64,000 bases of DNA from Paracoccus salsus (GCF_021556615.1 NZ_JAKGGD010000003.1:471762-535761); one strand, 5' to 3'. Positions 20,619-30,255 are shown, counted from the first letter of the stretch. Notes: a model not told the origin generated them from the letters alone. Numbers and translations are program-made.

Positions 20619-21556
20619 GCCGCGTCCTCCGCCTTGTCACCCTGAACCAGGGACATGAACACCTCTTCGAGGCTGGATTGCCTGGTCGAGACATCGCGCA
20701 CGGTCACGCCCTGCGCCGCCAGATCGCCCAGCAGCCGGGCGATGCCGGTGCGTTCGGCGCGCGTGTCATAGTCGTAGCGGATCCGCCGCCCGTCCCGCGA
20801 CAGGCTCAGACCGCGCCCGGACAGCCCCGAAGGGATCGCGTCCATCGGCTGGTCCAGTTCGATCGACAATGTCTTCTTGCCGAACTCGCCCATCAACTCG
20901 TCCTTGGGTTTCATCAGCAGAAGCTGGCCGTGATTGATGACCCCGATCCGGTCGGCCATTTCCTCGGCCTCTTCCAGATAGTGCGTGGTCAGGATGATGG
21001 TCACGCCGTCCTGGCGCAGGTCCTCGACCACCTGCCACATCTCGCGGCGCAGGGCGACATCCACGCCTGCCGTGGGTTCGTCCAGAAACAGCACCTTGGG
21101 GCTGTGCGACAACGCCTTGGCGATCAGCACGCGGCGCTTCATGCCGCCCGACAATTCGCGCGTCGGGGCATTGCGCTTGTCCCACAGGGAAAGGCTGCGA
21201 AGCACCTTTTCCAGATAAGCCTCGTCAGGGGCGGCGCCATACAGGCCGCGCGTGAAGCGCACGCAGTTGATGACCTTCTCGAAAGGCTCGAGCGCGATCT
21301 CCTGCGGGACCAGCCCGATCAGCCGGCGCGCGGCGCGCCACTCTTTCCGGATGTCGTGGCCGCCGACGCGGACCGTGCCGCCGGTCGGCACCACCAGCCC
21401 GCAGATGATAGAGATCAGCGTCGTCTTGCCGGCCCCGTTCGGGCCAAGAAGCGCCACGATCTCGCCCTGCTCGATCGACAGGCTGACACCGCTCAGCGCC
21501 CTGGTGCCGCTGGCGTATTCTTTCGACAGATTGTCGATCTCGATGATTCCGGCCAT
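20615..21556 (-). CDS. ABC transporter ATP-binding protein (YadG-like)
   Basis: The start ATG at 21556 has GAGGAGC just upstream, giving 313 residues. Walker [10 protein letters not shown] is near residue 39, signature LSGGMKRR near 136 and Walker [13 protein letters not shown] follows; the C-terminal ~90 residues form the extension typical of DrrA/YadG ATPases. It energises the ABC-2 permease encoded immediately downstream with a 4-nt overlap. The open frame upstream of the chosen start has no family similarity. Confidence 0.92.
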   Translation of the reverse strand: MAGIIEIDNLSKEYASGTRALSGVSLSIEQGEIVALLGPNGAGKTTLISIICGLVVPTGGTVRVGGHDIRKEWRAARRLIGLVPQEIALEPFEKVINCVRFTRGLYGAAPDEAYLEKVLRSLSLWDKRNAPTRELSGGMKRRVLIAKALSHSPKVLFLDEPTAGVDVALRREMWQVVEDLRQDGVTIILTTHYLEEAEEMADRIGVINHGQLLLMKPKDELMGEFGKKTLSIELDQPMDAIPSGLSGRGLSLSRDGRRIRYDYDTRAERTGIARLLGDLAAQGVTVRDVSTRQSSLEEVFMSLVQGDKAEDAA

Positions 21557-21675
21557 GTGGTGCTCCTCATGTCGCCGCTTATGCGTATGCAGCGATCGGC
21601 TCAATTCAGGCACCTGCCGCCGCGGCGTGGCGGCCACGTCCCCGGACCCGCCCGCTCCTCTGCGCTGGTGCCATG

Positions 21676-22257
21676 TCAATTATCCTCGCGGTCATATGGC
21701 CGACGCTCGCGCGCGTCGGCCAGCGAATCGGCCCACCAGCGCAACCGGTGTGCAAAGACCGCCATGGCGGTCTCGGCCGCCGCGGCATCGTCGGGATCGA
21801 TGATTCGCCCATCCTCGTCAAAGCGCCGCCAGGGCGAGGCAAAGCTCAGCGTGTCGCGGATGGTGACGGTGTGCAGTTCGGCCAGGATGATGCGCAACGC
21901 CTCGATCGCCCTCAGTCCGCCGGATATGCCGCCATAGCCGACCAGCCCGACGGGCCGCGCCCACCATTCCGCCGTCACCGAATCGATCAGGGTCTTCAGA
22001 TGGCCGGGTTCGGCGTGGTTGTATTCGGGGGTCACGATGACAAATCCGTCAGCGCCGTGCATCCGCGCTCGCAACGTGCTGATCGCCGCCGGATCGCCGG
22101 TCTGCACCGGCAGCAATTCGGGATCCGCGGGGTCCAGCAATTCGGGCGCAAAACCATGCAGGCGCAGCTGACTTGTCACCCATGCCGCCACCCGGTCATT
22201 GATCCGGCCCTCGCGGATCGAGCCAAGAACCACCACGATCCGATTTCCGTCGCTCAT
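21676..22257 (-). CDS. NADPH-dependent FMN reductase family protein
   Basis: The ATG at 22257 follows GAGGAAA and gives 193 residues. The flavodoxin-like fold is shown by VVLGSIREGRINDRVAAWV (phosphate loop) near residues 8-26 and VIVTPEYNHAEPGHLKTLID near 75-94, the signature of the NADPH-dependent FMN reductase (ArsH/SsuE/azoreductase-like) family. It probably reduces FMN or quinones in the cytoplasm. It lies 119 nt upstream of the ABC exporter operon on the same strand and may not be co-transcribed. Confidence 0.9.
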   Translation of the reverse strand: MSDGNRIVVVLGSIREGRINDRVAAWVTSQLRLHGFAPELLDPADPELLPVQTGDPAAISTLRARMHGADGFVIVTPEYNHAEPGHLKTLIDSVTAEWWARPVGLVGYGGISGGLRAIEALRIILAELHTVTIRDTLSFASPWRRFDEDGRIIDPDDAAAAETAMAVFAHRLRWWADSLADARERRPYDREDN

Positions 22258-22846
22258 CCCGTTTTCCTCGCCTTTCCGATCCAGGACTGCCACCCTAAGA
22301 CCTCAACCAGAGTTCAGGACAGGCAGAAAATGTCCCGCAATACCGATCCTTGCAATGCCGGCGCACCGATCCGATCGGTCCGCTGTCGCACCGAAGCGGA
22401 ATATCCGTCCCGGCCATTCATTTCCGAGAACGCGAAGGGCTGATCCGCTCCACCCGCAACGGCACCGATCAGGGATGCCATTCGCAAGCCAGCCTGCGCG
22501 TTCAGGCGATCATCAAGCCCGGCCAGCGCGCCGCGACGATCTGGACCGCCTTGTCCGGCTGCTGGAGCAGGTCCGCGACCGGCTGTCAGGCTGCCTTCGT
22601 TGCGGCTGTCTGTGGCACGGGCTGTGCGTGATGTCCAACCCCGATGATCGCGCCGCGGCAAATGGTCCCGTTGCCGCCCGGACCGGGCTGACCGGATGGG
22701 CGGCGGCGGGGCGGCGCAGCGCCGTGCGGCCTGTCGCGGGGGGGGGGGCTTGCGCCGCCGCGCACAAGCCGCGATGCTTTCTTCCTGTGACAGGCAGCGG
22801 CGGACCCGACCGGCGGCGCGGCCGCCCCGAAGAGCCGATACCCGCC
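22258..22846. other. Intergenic region with an 11-G run and no recognisable gene
   Basis: The 589 nt between the divergent FMN reductase and rhomboid genes contain no frame I can support as coding. A homopolymer of 11 G residues spans 22738-22748, about 100 nt before the rhomboid start. Sequence upstream of the rhomboid ATG is open in frame but shows no domain and has the composition of random G+C-rich translation. Promoters for both flanking genes must lie here; no clear -35/-10 pair stands out. Confidence 0.5.
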
Positions 22847-23572
22847 ATGTTCCCGATCCGTGACCACAACCCGTCCCAGCGCACCCCGGTCGTGACATGG
22901 CTTCTGATCGCTGCGAATGTGGCGATGTATCTGCTGACGCTGCCGGGCTCCGAGATCGGTGAGGCGGTGTGGGTTCGGCTGGCGCTGTATCCGATCGCCG
23001 TCAGCCATGGTGAATATCTGTGGGGGCTGGGCAGCCACATGTTCCTGCATGCCGGATTGATGCATCTGGGCGGCAACATGCTGTTCCTGTGGATCTTCGG
23101 CGACAATCTGGAAGAACAGATGGGTTCACTGGGCTTCCTGCTGTTCTACCTCGCGGCCGGATTGCTGGCGGCGGCTGCGCAGATTGCGACGGATCCCGGA
23201 TCCAGCGTGCCGATGGTCGGGGCCTCGGGCGCCATCGCGGGCGTGATGGGAGGCTATCTGCTGATGTTTCCGCGTGCGCGCGTGGATGTGCTGGCGATCT
23301 TCATCGTGTTCTTCAAGGTCTTCACCGTGCCGGCCTGGCTGATGCTGGGTGTCTGGCTGGGCTTCCAGTTGTTCGGCGGCTTTACCGTGGCTGGTGACCA
23401 GGGCGGGGTGGCCTATTGGGCCCATGCCGGAGGATTCGCGGGCGGGGTCTGCCTCAGCCTGCCGCTGTTCCTGCGTCGCGGGGGGCCGGCTTTCTGGTCG
23501 CGCACCCGTGGCCATCCGCCGCATCCGGGCACGGCGTATTCGGCCTCCAGGATCCCGCGGGTCACGCGCTGA
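22847..23572 (+). CDS. Rhomboid-family intramembrane serine protease
   Basis: The 241-residue protein has six predicted membrane segments. The rhomboid signatures are all present: SHMFLHAGLMHLGGNMLFLWIFG at 63-85, the nucleophile motif GASGAIAG with Ser127, and the partner His193 in the last helix (YWAHAGGFAGG). It should cleave transmembrane substrates within the inner membrane. Substrates in this group are unknown. Its 3' end overlaps the convergent mnmD gene by 11 nt. The start is an ATG (MFPIRDHNPSQRTP) typical of the family. Confidence 0.93.
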   Translation: MFPIRDHNPSQRTPVVTWLLIAANVAMYLLTLPGSEIGEAVWVRLALYPIAVSHGEYLWGLGSHMFLHAGLMHLGGNMLFLWIFGDNLEEQMGSLGFLLFYLAAGLLAAAAQIATDPGSSVPMVGASGAIAGVMGGYLLMFPRARVDVLAIFIVFFKVFTVPAWLMLGVWLGFQLFGGFTVAGDQGGVAYWAHAGGFAGGVCLSLPLFLRRGGPAFWSRTRGHPPHPGTAYSASRIPRVTR

Positions 23573-24257
23573 GGCAACCAAGGGCGGGCCGCAGCATTCC
23601 TGCGCTCATGTGTCGCTTGCGGCCAAAGCCCGGTCGGCGGGTGACATCGAAACCGGCCGCGTCCAGCGCGCGGCGGACATGGCCCGCCGCAGTATAGGTG
23701 GCAAAGGTCGCGCCCGCGGCGCTGTGGCTGCCGACTTCGGCCATCAGGTCAGGACCCCACATCTCGGGGTTCCGGGCTGGTGAAAACCCGTCCAGGAACC
23801 ATGCATCCGCCCGCCCCTGCCACGCCGGCAGCGTCCGGCGGACATCCCCGATAACCAGTCGCAGATCGACCTGCCCCAGCCGCACCCGGGCCGCGCCCCA
23901 GCCCAGCCGCAGATCACGGGCCAGCCCGGACAGTTCTGGAAATGCCGCGTGTGACCGCGCCATCTGGTCGGTCGTCATGGGAAAGGCCTCAAAGCTCGTC
24001 ATCACCACGGGCACCTTGGTGGCCGAGGCCAGCACCAGCGCATTCAGTCCGGTTCCGAAGCCCAGTTCGGCAACGTGAAAGCCCGGCCGCAGCCTGTCCG
24101 GCAGGTCGTTGCCGGCCAGAAACACATGCCGCGCTTCCGCCAGCCCTCCTGCGAGGCTGAAATACGGGTCGTCGAACCGCGTCGCCACCGGAACGTCGCC
24201 CGCGCGCCATTCCAGCTGCGGCTGGCCCGTCCCGTCCTGATCGGCTAGATCCTGCAT
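23562..24257 (-). CDS. mnmD: tRNA (5-methylaminomethyl-2-thiouridine) methyltransferase, stand-alone
   Basis: The 231-residue protein matches the methyltransferase half of E. coli MnmC: LEWRAGDVPVATRFDDPYFS at the start, the SAM-binding FHVAELGFGTGLNALVLA near 60-76, and AWFLDGFSPARNPEMWG near 150-166. It would perform the last step forming mnm5s2U34 in tRNA. Here it is a separate protein; the oxidoreductase-like half is encoded divergently only 11 nt away, so the MnmC functions appear split. It overlaps the rhomboid gene by 11 nt. Confidence 0.9.
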   Translation of the reverse strand: MQDLADQDGTGQPQLEWRAGDVPVATRFDDPYFSLAGGLAEARHVFLAGNDLPDRLRPGFHVAELGFGTGLNALVLASATKVPVVMTSFEAFPMTTDQMARSHAAFPELSGLARDLRLGWGAARVRLGQVDLRLVIGDVRRTLPAWQGRADAWFLDGFSPARNPEMWGPDLMAEVGSHSAAGATFATYTAAGHVRRALDAAGFDVTRRPGFGRKRHMSAGMLRPALGCLSA

Positions 24258-24268
24258 GCCCGGCAGCT

Positions 24269-25324
24269 ATGCAAAGGTCCCGTGCGTTGACAAGCATAAC
24301 CATCATCGGCGGCGGCATCTTCGGCCTCTCGTGCGGCTGGGAGATCGCGCGACGCGGCGCGGCGGTCCGCATCTTCGAGGCCCGGCACCTCGGCGCCGGC
24401 GCGTCGGGCGGGCATGTCGGCGCGCTGGCTCCGCATGCACCCGAGAACTGGAATCCGAAAAAGGCCTTCCAGCTGGACAGCCTGCTGATGGCGCCCGGGT
24501 TCTGGGCCGGGGTCGAGGCGGCGTCGGGTCTGGCCAGCGGCTATGGCCGCACCGGCCGGATCCAGCCCGTGCCGGATGCGGCCGGCGTCGATCGGCTGCA
24601 TGACCGGATCGTGGCGGCTGCCCGGCAATGGCCTGCCCCGCTGCCGATGCGCCTGACCGATGCCCCCGCGACCACGCTGTTGCCGGCAAGTCCGACCGGG
24701 CTGTGGCTGGAGGATCGGCTGACCGCGCGGATGAACCCGCGCGCCGCGATCGCGGCGCTGGCCGAGGCGATCCGCCGGCAAGGCGGCGAGATCATCGAGG
24801 GCCGGCATGTCTGTCCCGAAGACACGCCGGCCGGAACGACGCTATGGGCCGCCGGCCTTGCGGGGCTGGCTACGCTGTCCGACGACCTTGGCCGGATCAT
24901 GGGCAAAGGCGTGAAGGGCCAATCGGCCCTGCTTGGCCACGCGGCCCCCGACGCGCCTCAGGTCTTTGCGGACGGGCTGCATGTCGTGGCCCATTCGGAC
25001 GGCACGACCGCCATCGGATCGACCTCCGAGAACCAGTATTCGCATCCGGATGTCGATCACCAGCTGGATCAGGTCCTCGCCCGCGCCCGAGCGATCTGTC
25101 CGGCGCTGGCCGATGCGCCGGTGCTGGACAGGTGGGCGGGCATCCGGCCACGCGCCCAGTCGCGCGCGCCGCTGCTGGGACCATGGCCGGGCCGGCCGGG
25201 CCATTTCGTCGCCAATGGCGGCTTCAAGATCGGCTTCGGCATGGCCCCGAAGATCGCCTCGGTCATGGCGGATCTGATTCTCGAGGGGCGCGACGGGATA
25301 CCGGACGCGTTTCGCCTTGGCTGA
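24269..25324 (+). CDS. FAD-dependent oxidoreductase of the DAO family, MnmC(o)-like
   Basis: The 351-residue protein starts with a Rossmann FAD-binding motif (ITIIGGGIFGLSCGWEIARRG) and has the DAO-family C-terminal APLLGPWPGRPGHFVANGGFKIGFGMAPKIASVMADLIL. Given that it is divergent from stand-alone mnmD, the best inference is the oxidase half of MnmC, removing the carboxymethyl group from cmnm5(s2)U34. A general amino-acid oxidase is the alternative. The ATG at 24269 has no clear ribosome-binding site; a TTG at 24287 gives MTSITIIGGG and is a plausible true start. Confidence 0.72.
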   Translation: MQRSRALTSITIIGGGIFGLSCGWEIARRGAAVRIFEARHLGAGASGGHVGALAPHAPENWNPKKAFQLDSLLMAPGFWAGVEAASGLASGYGRTGRIQPVPDAAGVDRLHDRIVAAARQWPAPLPMRLTDAPATTLLPASPTGLWLEDRLTARMNPRAAIAALAEAIRRQGGEIIEGRHVCPEDTPAGTTLWAAGLAGLATLSDDLGRIMGKGVKGQSALLGHAAPDAPQVFADGLHVVAHSDGTTAIGSTSENQYSHPDVDHQLDQVLARARAICPALADAPVLDRWAGIRPRAQSRAPLLGPWPGRPGHFVANGGFKIGFGMAPKIASVMADLILEGRDGIPDAFRLG

Positions 25325-25352
25325 TGGCGATTCTGTCAATCCTGATCGGGCG

Positions 25353-25877
25353 TCAGCCCGCGGGCCACGGGGACAGGCCGACCACGACCGGATGAAGCAG
25401 CATCAGCGCCACCCACAGCGCCGCCGCCAGCGCAAGCCGGGGCAGGCTGGCCCGGAACTGGCGCGGCCAGCCCGAACGGATCAGCCCCATCCCCGCGAAC
25501 AGGGCCATGCCGCCGAACAGGACGACATGCGCCAGGTCGCCATTCGCGACCAGATGCGCCGCCGCCCACATGGCGAACGCCGCGACCAGCCCCGACATTC
25601 CCACCGCCAGCGCGCCGGTCAGGATCGCGACAGGCATCACCAGGTTGACGAGCCAGCGCGTCCACGCGCCAGAATCCCACAGCGGAACATGCGGGGCAGC
25701 GCCGGCTGCGCGCACAAGCCAGACCAGCAGCGCGATCGACAGCAGGCTGAACAGGGTCAGATAGATCGCTTTCCCCAGCCGCGCCATCAGCCATGCGCGC
25801 GGACCGGGTGCCATCGGCGCCACATGCGCGCCAAGAAAGCACAGCCATGCCAGTGCGTATTCGACCCATCCGTTCAT
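25353..25877 (-). CDS. NnrU-family membrane protein
   Basis: The ATG at 25877 (MNGWVEYALAWLCFLGAH) gives 174 residues with four to five hydrophobic helices and the family's N-terminal FLGAHVAPMAPGPRAWL...R..L segment. NnrU was first described beside nitric-oxide and nitrite reductase genes in Rhodobacter, where it affects their expression; the mechanism is unknown and many members lie outside denitrification loci. None of those genes is adjacent here. It is divergent from the DUF4202 gene. Confidence 0.85.
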   Translation of the reverse strand: MNGWVEYALAWLCFLGAHVAPMAPGPRAWLMARLGKAIYLTLFSLLSIALLVWLVRAAGAAPHVPLWDSGAWTRWLVNLVMPVAILTGALAVGMSGLVAAFAMWAAAHLVANGDLAHVVLFGGMALFAGMGLIRSGWPRQFRASLPRLALAAALWVALMLLHPVVVGLSPWPAG

Positions 25878-25944
25878 GGCGGAAAGATACCCGCTTGCAG
25901 CCCGCGCTGCCAGCGGTGACACTCGGGCAAAACGGAGACTGCGC

Positions 25945-26514
25945 ATGACCACTCGCCTGGACCACGCCTTCGCCGCGATCGACGCGGCCAACGCGAACGA
26001 CCCCACGCTTGAAGATGGCCAGCCCGCAAACCTGCTTTACGGCCAGCGGATGACGGCCGAGCAGCAGCGGCTGGTTCCGGACGCCAGCGAACCACTGCGC
26101 ATCGCCTGCCGCGGCCAGCACATCGAGCGCTGGAGGCTGCCGCGCAGCGACTATCCGATGGACCGGGCGGGCTATCTGCAATGGCGCCAGGAACAGGGGC
26201 GGCGCCATGCCGAACGCATCGCCGGGATCATGGCCGATGCCGGTTACGACAGCAGCGACATCGATCAGGCCCGCAAGATGCTGACCAAGCAGGGCCTGAA
26301 GCGCGACCCCGAGGTGCAGGCGCTCGAGGACGTGATCTGCTTCACCTTCATCCGCTGGTATCTGGGCGATTTCGCCGCCGAACAGCCCGATGACAAGCTG
26401 TCGCGCATCATCGAGAAGACCGCCCGCAAGATGTCCGCAGAGGGACGCGCGAAAGCACTTGAGGAATTCGCGATCCCCGATTCATTCGCCTCGTATTTCC
26501 GGGACCCCTCGTGA
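25945..26514 (+). CDS. DUF4202 family protein
   Basis: GGAG upstream supports the ATG at 25945, giving 189 residues with no signal or membrane segment. The sequence MTTRLDHAFAAIDAANANDP...YGQRMTAEQQRL and RACRGQHIERWRLPRSDYPMDRAGYLQWR (near 50-80) is characteristic of DUF4202. The conserved His-x2-Arg-W and Tyr/Asp residues hint at an enzyme, but no activity is established. Its stop overlaps the CbiX-like start (TGATG at 26512-26516), so the two are translationally coupled and probably functionally linked. Confidence 0.85.
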   Translation: MTTRLDHAFAAIDAANANDPTLEDGQPANLLYGQRMTAEQQRLVPDASEPLRIACRGQHIERWRLPRSDYPMDRAGYLQWRQEQGRRHAERIAGIMADAGYDSSDIDQARKMLTKQGLKRDPEVQALEDVICFTFIRWYLGDFAAEQPDDKLSRIIEKTARKMSAEGRAKALEEFAIPDSFASYFRDPS

Positions 26515-27203
26515 TGCATGCGGTCATCATCTCGCACGGCCAGCCCGGAGAACCGGAACCCCAGGAACAGGCGATCCGCGACCTGGCGGCGCGCGTGGCG
26601 GCGCATGATCCGGGCTGCGATGTCGTCGGCGCCACACTGGCCGTGCCCGACGCGCTGGCGGCCTGCTGTGACGACGACGCCCTGATCTACCCCATGTTCA
26701 TGGCCGAGGGCTGGTTCACAGGCCAGCAACTGCCCCGGAAACTGGCCGAGGCCGGCGCCGCCGGCGCGCGCATCATGCGACCATTCGGCACCGATCCCGA
26801 GTTGCCGCAACTGATCATCGCCAAGGCGCAGCAGGCCGCCGCGGCCGAGGGGTGGGCGGCTGACCAGACGACTTTGCTGCTCAGCGCCCACGGCTCTCAG
26901 CGGTCGCAAGCCAGTTTCAACATCACCTCGGCACTGGCCGATCTGATCGCGCCGCATTTCGCACGCGTGGTCACCGGCTTTGTCGAGCAGGCACCATTCA
27001 TCGAAGATGCCGCCCGCGGCCTGACAAGGGCGGTCCACCTGCCCTTCTTCGCGCTGAAGGCCGAACATGTGCTGGACGACCTGCCCCAGGCCCTGGACGC
27101 CGCGGACTTTACCGGGCCGCGCCTTGAGCCGATCGGGCTTGCCCCCGAAACCCCCGCCCTGATCGCAGCAGCCATACGCCGAGAACTTTCAAGCTTGAAA
27201 TAG
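26514..27203 (+). CDS. CbiX/SirB-like sirohydrochlorin chelatase family protein
   Basis: The 229-residue protein is a two-repeat chelatase-like fold: [15 protein letters not shown] at residues 4-18 and [12 protein letters not shown] near 122-133 each place a His where CbiX, SirB and CbiK bind metal and tetrapyrrole. Such proteins insert Co2+ or Fe2+ into sirohydrochlorin for cobalamin, siroheme or heme d1. The adjacent DUF4202 and the nearby NnrU gene make a siroheme/nitrite-linked role attractive but unproven. The last codons contain a 14-bp palindrome that may regulate the downstream operon. Confidence 0.75.
   Translation: MHAVIISHGQPGEPEPQEQAIRDLAARVAAHDPGCDVVGATLAVPDALAACCDDDALIYPMFMAEGWFTGQQLPRKLAEAGAAGARIMRPFGTDPELPQLIIAKAQQAAAAEGWAADQTTLLLSAHGSQRSQASFNITSALADLIAPHFARVVTGFVEQAPFIEDAARGLTRAVHLPFFALKAEHVLDDLPQALDAADFTGPRLEPIGLAPETPALIAAAIRRELSSLK
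27187..27200. promoter_or_regulatory. Perfect 14-bp palindrome, candidate operator of the anthranilate operon
   Basis: TTTCAAGCTTGAAA is its own reverse complement. It lies in the last five codons of the chelatase gene, 47 nt before the start of the 12-gene operon. Such A/T-rich symmetric sites suit a MarR-type dimer, and a MarR gene is the third cistron of the operon. Binding is inference. Confidence 0.5.
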
Positions 27204-27211
27204 TTTTTGGC

Positions 27212-27246
27212 CCGTGCCAGCCTTTCCGCAACAGGAGGTGGCACGG
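27212..27246 (+). promoter_or_regulatory. Hairpin enclosing the ribosome-binding site of the first operon gene
   Basis: CCGTGCCA (27212-27219) and TGGCACGG (27239-27246) are perfectly complementary and end one base before the ATG at 27248. The loop holds AGGAGG (27233-27238), and CCT at 27221-27223 can pair with AGG at 27233-27235. Folding would bury the ribosome-binding site, so translational control or coupling to the upstream chelatase gene is plausible. Confidence 0.55.
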
Positions 27247-27247
27247 C

Positions 27248-29533
27248 ATGAAGATTCTCTGCCTCGGCGGCGGCCCTGCGGGCCTGTATTTCGCGATCTC
27301 GATGAAGCTGCGCGATGCAGCGCACCAGGTGACGGTGCTGGAACGCAACCGCGCCAACGACACCTTTGGCTGGGGCGTGGTCCTGTCCGACGACGCGCTG
27401 GACAGGATGCAGCGCAACGATCCTGAATCCACGCAGGCGATCCGCGACAATTTCATCTATTGGGACGACATCGCCGTGGTTCGCGACGGGCGGCGGGATG
27501 TCTCGGGCGGGCACGGTTTCGCGGGGATCGGGCGCAGGAAGATGCTGGTGCTGCTTCAGCAGCGCGCCCGCGAACTGGGTGTGGAGATGCGCTTCGAGAC
27601 CGAATTCGGCAGCGCCGAATCCTATCGCGATGACCATGACCTGATCGTCGCCGCGGACGGGCTGAACAGCCGCGTGCGGACCGAGTACGAGGATGTCTTC
27701 AAGCCCGATATCGACATGCGGCTGTGCAAGTTCATCTGGCTGGGCACGCATCAGACATTCAACGATGCCTTCACCTTCATCTTCGAACGCACCGCGCATG
27801 GCTGGATCTGGGCGCATGTCTATCAGTTCGACGACGAGACGGCGACGTTCATCGTCGAATGCTCGCAGGACACCTGGGACCGGTTCGGCTTCGAGGGGAT
27901 GACGAAGGAGGAAATCGTCGAAACCTGCCGAAAGACGTTCGAAGCCCATCTGGGCGGGCATGAGCTGATGTCGAACGCGGCGCATCTGCGCGGCTCGGCT
28001 GTCTGGATGAATTTCCCACGCGTGATCTGCGAGCGCTGGTACAACGGCAATGTCGTGCTGATGGGCGATGCCGCGGCGACCGGACATTTTTCGATCGGCT
28101 CGGGAACCCGGCTGGCCTTCGACAGTGCCATCGCCCTGGCCGATTACCTGCATTCCGAACCGACGCTGGAAAAGGCTTTCGAACGCTATCAGGAGGAGCG
28201 CCGCCTCGAAGTGCTGCGCCTGCAATCGGCAGCGCGCAACAGCCTGGAATGGTTCGAGGAGGTCGAGCGGTATCTTGATCTTCACCCGATCCAGTTCACC
28301 TACTCGCTGCTGACCCGCAGCCAGCGCATCAGCCACGAGAACCTGCGCCTGCGCGATCCGGGCTGGGTGGCACGGGCCGAGGACTGGTTTCAGGAACAGG
28401 CCGGCGGCTCACCGGGACGCGCGCCGATGTTCGCGCCCTTCAGGCTGCGTGACATGGCTCTGAAGAACCGCATCGTCGTCTCGCCGATGGCCCAGTACAA
28501 GGCCGTGAATGGCAAGCCGACCAACTGGCATCTGGTCCATTACGGCGAACGCGCCAAGGGCGGCGCCGGCCTCGTCTATACCGAGATGACCTGCGTCTCG
28601 CCGGTGGGCCGGATCACGCCGGGCTGCCCCGGCCTCTACGCGCCGGAACATGAGGCGGCCTGGCGCGAGATCGTCGATTTCGTGCACCAGGAAACAGACG
28701 CCAGGATCTGCTGCCAGATCGGCCATTCCGGCCGCAAGGGCAGCACCCGGATCGGGTGGGAGGGGATGGACAAGCCCCTGGCAGAGGGCAACTGGCCCGT
28801 CATGTCCGCCTCGGCCTTGCCGTGGTCGGCGGGCAATGCCGTGCCCGAGGAAATGACCCGCGCCCAGATGGACGAGGTCACCGAGCAATTCGTCGCCGCG
28901 ACCCGCATGGCCGGGCGCGCCGGCTTCGACATGATCGAACTGCATGCCGCGCATGGCTACCTGGTCAGCAGCTTCATCTCGCCCGTGTCGAACCAGCGCG
29001 CCGACGACTATGGCGGCAGCCTGGAAAACCGGATGCGCTGGCCGCTGGAACTGTTCCGCGCCATGCGCGAGGCCTGGCCCGGGGGCAAGCCGTTATCCGT
29101 CAGGATCAGCGCGAATGACTGGATCGGCGACGACGGCGTGACGCCCGAAGAAGCCGTCCGGATCGCCGCGATGTTCCGCGAGGCCGGGACCGACATCATC
29201 GATGTGTCCGCCGGGCAGACCACGCCCGAGGCAAAGCCGGTCCATGGCCGCATGTTCCAGACCCCGTTTTCCGACCGCATCCGAAACGAGGCCGGCATCG
29301 CCACCATGGCGGTCGGCAATATCTACGAACCCGATCACGTGAATTCGATCCTGATGGCCGGGCGCGCCGATCTGGTCTGCCTGGCCCGCCCGCATCTTGC
29401 GGACCCGTACTGGACGCTGCACGCGGCGGTGGCGTTGGGGGACGAGGCCACCGAATGGCCCTTGCCCTATCTGGCCGGGCGCGACCAGGCCCGCCGTCTG
29501 GCCGAGCGGCAGGCCGAGGAGATCCGCGCATGA
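27248..29533 (+). CDS. Anthraniloyl-CoA (2-aminobenzoyl-CoA) monooxygenase/reductase, two-domain flavoenzyme
   Basis: This 761-residue protein fuses a flavin monooxygenase (residues 1 to about 390; GGGPAG at 7-12 and [14 protein letters not shown] near 277) to an Old Yellow Enzyme-type reductase (from about 393; [61 protein letters not shown]). That fusion is the hallmark of 2-aminobenzoyl-CoA monooxygenase/reductase of Azoarcus evansii, which hydroxylates and then reduces the ring using O2 and NADH/NADPH. Related proteins are annotated as salicylyl-CoA 5-hydroxylase. It heads the operon, and the 2-aminobenzoate-CoA ligase further down supports anthranilate as the substrate. Confidence 0.92.
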   Translation: MKILCLGGGPAGLYFAISMKLRDAAHQVTVLERNRANDTFGWGVVLSDDALDRMQRNDPESTQAIRDNFIYWDDIAVVRDGRRDVSGGHGFAGIGRRKMLVLLQQRARELGVEMRFETEFGSAESYRDDHDLIVAADGLNSRVRTEYEDVFKPDIDMRLCKFIWLGTHQTFNDAFTFIFERTAHGWIWAHVYQFDDETATFIVECSQDTWDRFGFEGMTKEEIVETCRKTFEAHLGGHELMSNAAHLRGSAVWMNFPRVICERWYNGNVVLMGDAAATGHFSIGSGTRLAFDSAIALADYLHSEPTLEKAFERYQEERRLEVLRLQSAARNSLEWFEEVERYLDLHPIQFTYSLLTRSQRISHENLRLRDPGWVARAEDWFQEQAGGSPGRAPMFAPFRLRDMALKNRIVVSPMAQYKAVNGKPTNWHLVHYGERAKGGAGLVYTEMTCVSPVGRITPGCPGLYAPEHEAAWREIVDFVHQETDARICCQIGHSGRKGSTRIGWEGMDKPLAEGNWPVMSASALPWSAGNAVPEEMTRAQMDEVTEQFVAATRMAGRAGFDMIELHAAHGYLVSSFISPVSNQRADDYGGSLENRMRWPLELFRAMREAWPGGKPLSVRISANDWIGDDGVTPEEAVRIAAMFREAGTDIIDVSAGQTTPEAKPVHGRMFQTPFSDRIRNEAGIATMAVGNIYEPDHVNSILMAGRADLVCLARPHLADPYWTLHAAVALGDEATEWPLPYLAGRDQARRLAERQAEEIRA

Positions 29534-30255
29534 GCCGGGTCCTGATCACCGGAGGCGGCAGCGGCACCGGTGCCGACATGGCCCGCGCCTTCGCCGGTCA
29601 GGGCCATGAGGTCATCATCACCGGTCGCAGCGCCGACAGGCTGGCCGGTGTCGCGGGCGGGCGCATCCGCGCCGTGCAGGGCGATGTCGGCGACGCCGAT
29701 CAGGTCCGTGCGATCTTTGCCGAGGCCGGGCCCTGCCGGATCGTGATCGCCAATGCCGGCGTGGCCGAGGCGGCGCCCTTCAGCAAGATCACCGCCGACC
29801 ACTGGCACCGGATGATCGCCACCAATCTGACCGGCACCTTCCTGACCTTCCAGCAAGGTCTGGCGCAGATGGGCGAAGGCGGGCGGCTGATCGCCATCGC
29901 CTCGATCGCGGGCGTCCGGGGGGCGGCCTATGCCGCTGCCTATGCGGCCAGCAAGCACGGCGTCATGGGGCTGGTCCGGTCCCTGGCCCTCGAGGTCGCG
30001 ACGAAGGGCATCACCGTCAACGCGATCTGTCCGGGTTTTCTGGACACCGACATGACCCGGCGCAGCGTCGCCAACATCATGGAAAGGACCGGCCGCAGCG
30101 AGGCCGAGGCGCTGGCCTCTCTGAACGCCCGGAATCCTCAGGGGCGGCTGGTCCGGCCCGCCGAGGTGACGGCGGCGACGCTTTGGCTGGCGTCGGACGG
30201 CGCGGCCAGCGTCAACGGTCAGGCGATCCTGCTGGACGGGGGCGAAAGCGCATGA
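29530..30255 (+). CDS. Short-chain dehydrogenase/reductase
   Basis: The 241-residue protein has the classical SDR motifs: ITGGGSGTG at residues 6-14 for NAD(P), NAG at 75-77, catalytic Ser125 and Tyr138-x3-Lys142, and a C-terminal [14 protein letters not shown]. It overlaps the monooxygenase/reductase gene by ATGA. In the operon it probably oxidises or reduces a hydroxyl or keto group on the dearomatised CoA intermediate, analogous to 3-hydroxyacyl-CoA dehydrogenase in a beta-oxidation-like sequence. The exact step is inference. Confidence 0.9.
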   Translation: MSRVLITGGGSGTGADMARAFAGQGHEVIITGRSADRLAGVAGGRIRAVQGDVGDADQVRAIFAEAGPCRIVIANAGVAEAAPFSKITADHWHRMIATNLTGTFLTFQQGLAQMGEGGRLIAIASIAGVRGAAYAAAYAASKHGVMGLVRSLALEVATKGITVNAICPGFLDTDMTRRSVANIMERTGRSEAEALASLNARNPQGRLVRPAEVTAATLWLASDGAASVNGQAILLDGGESA

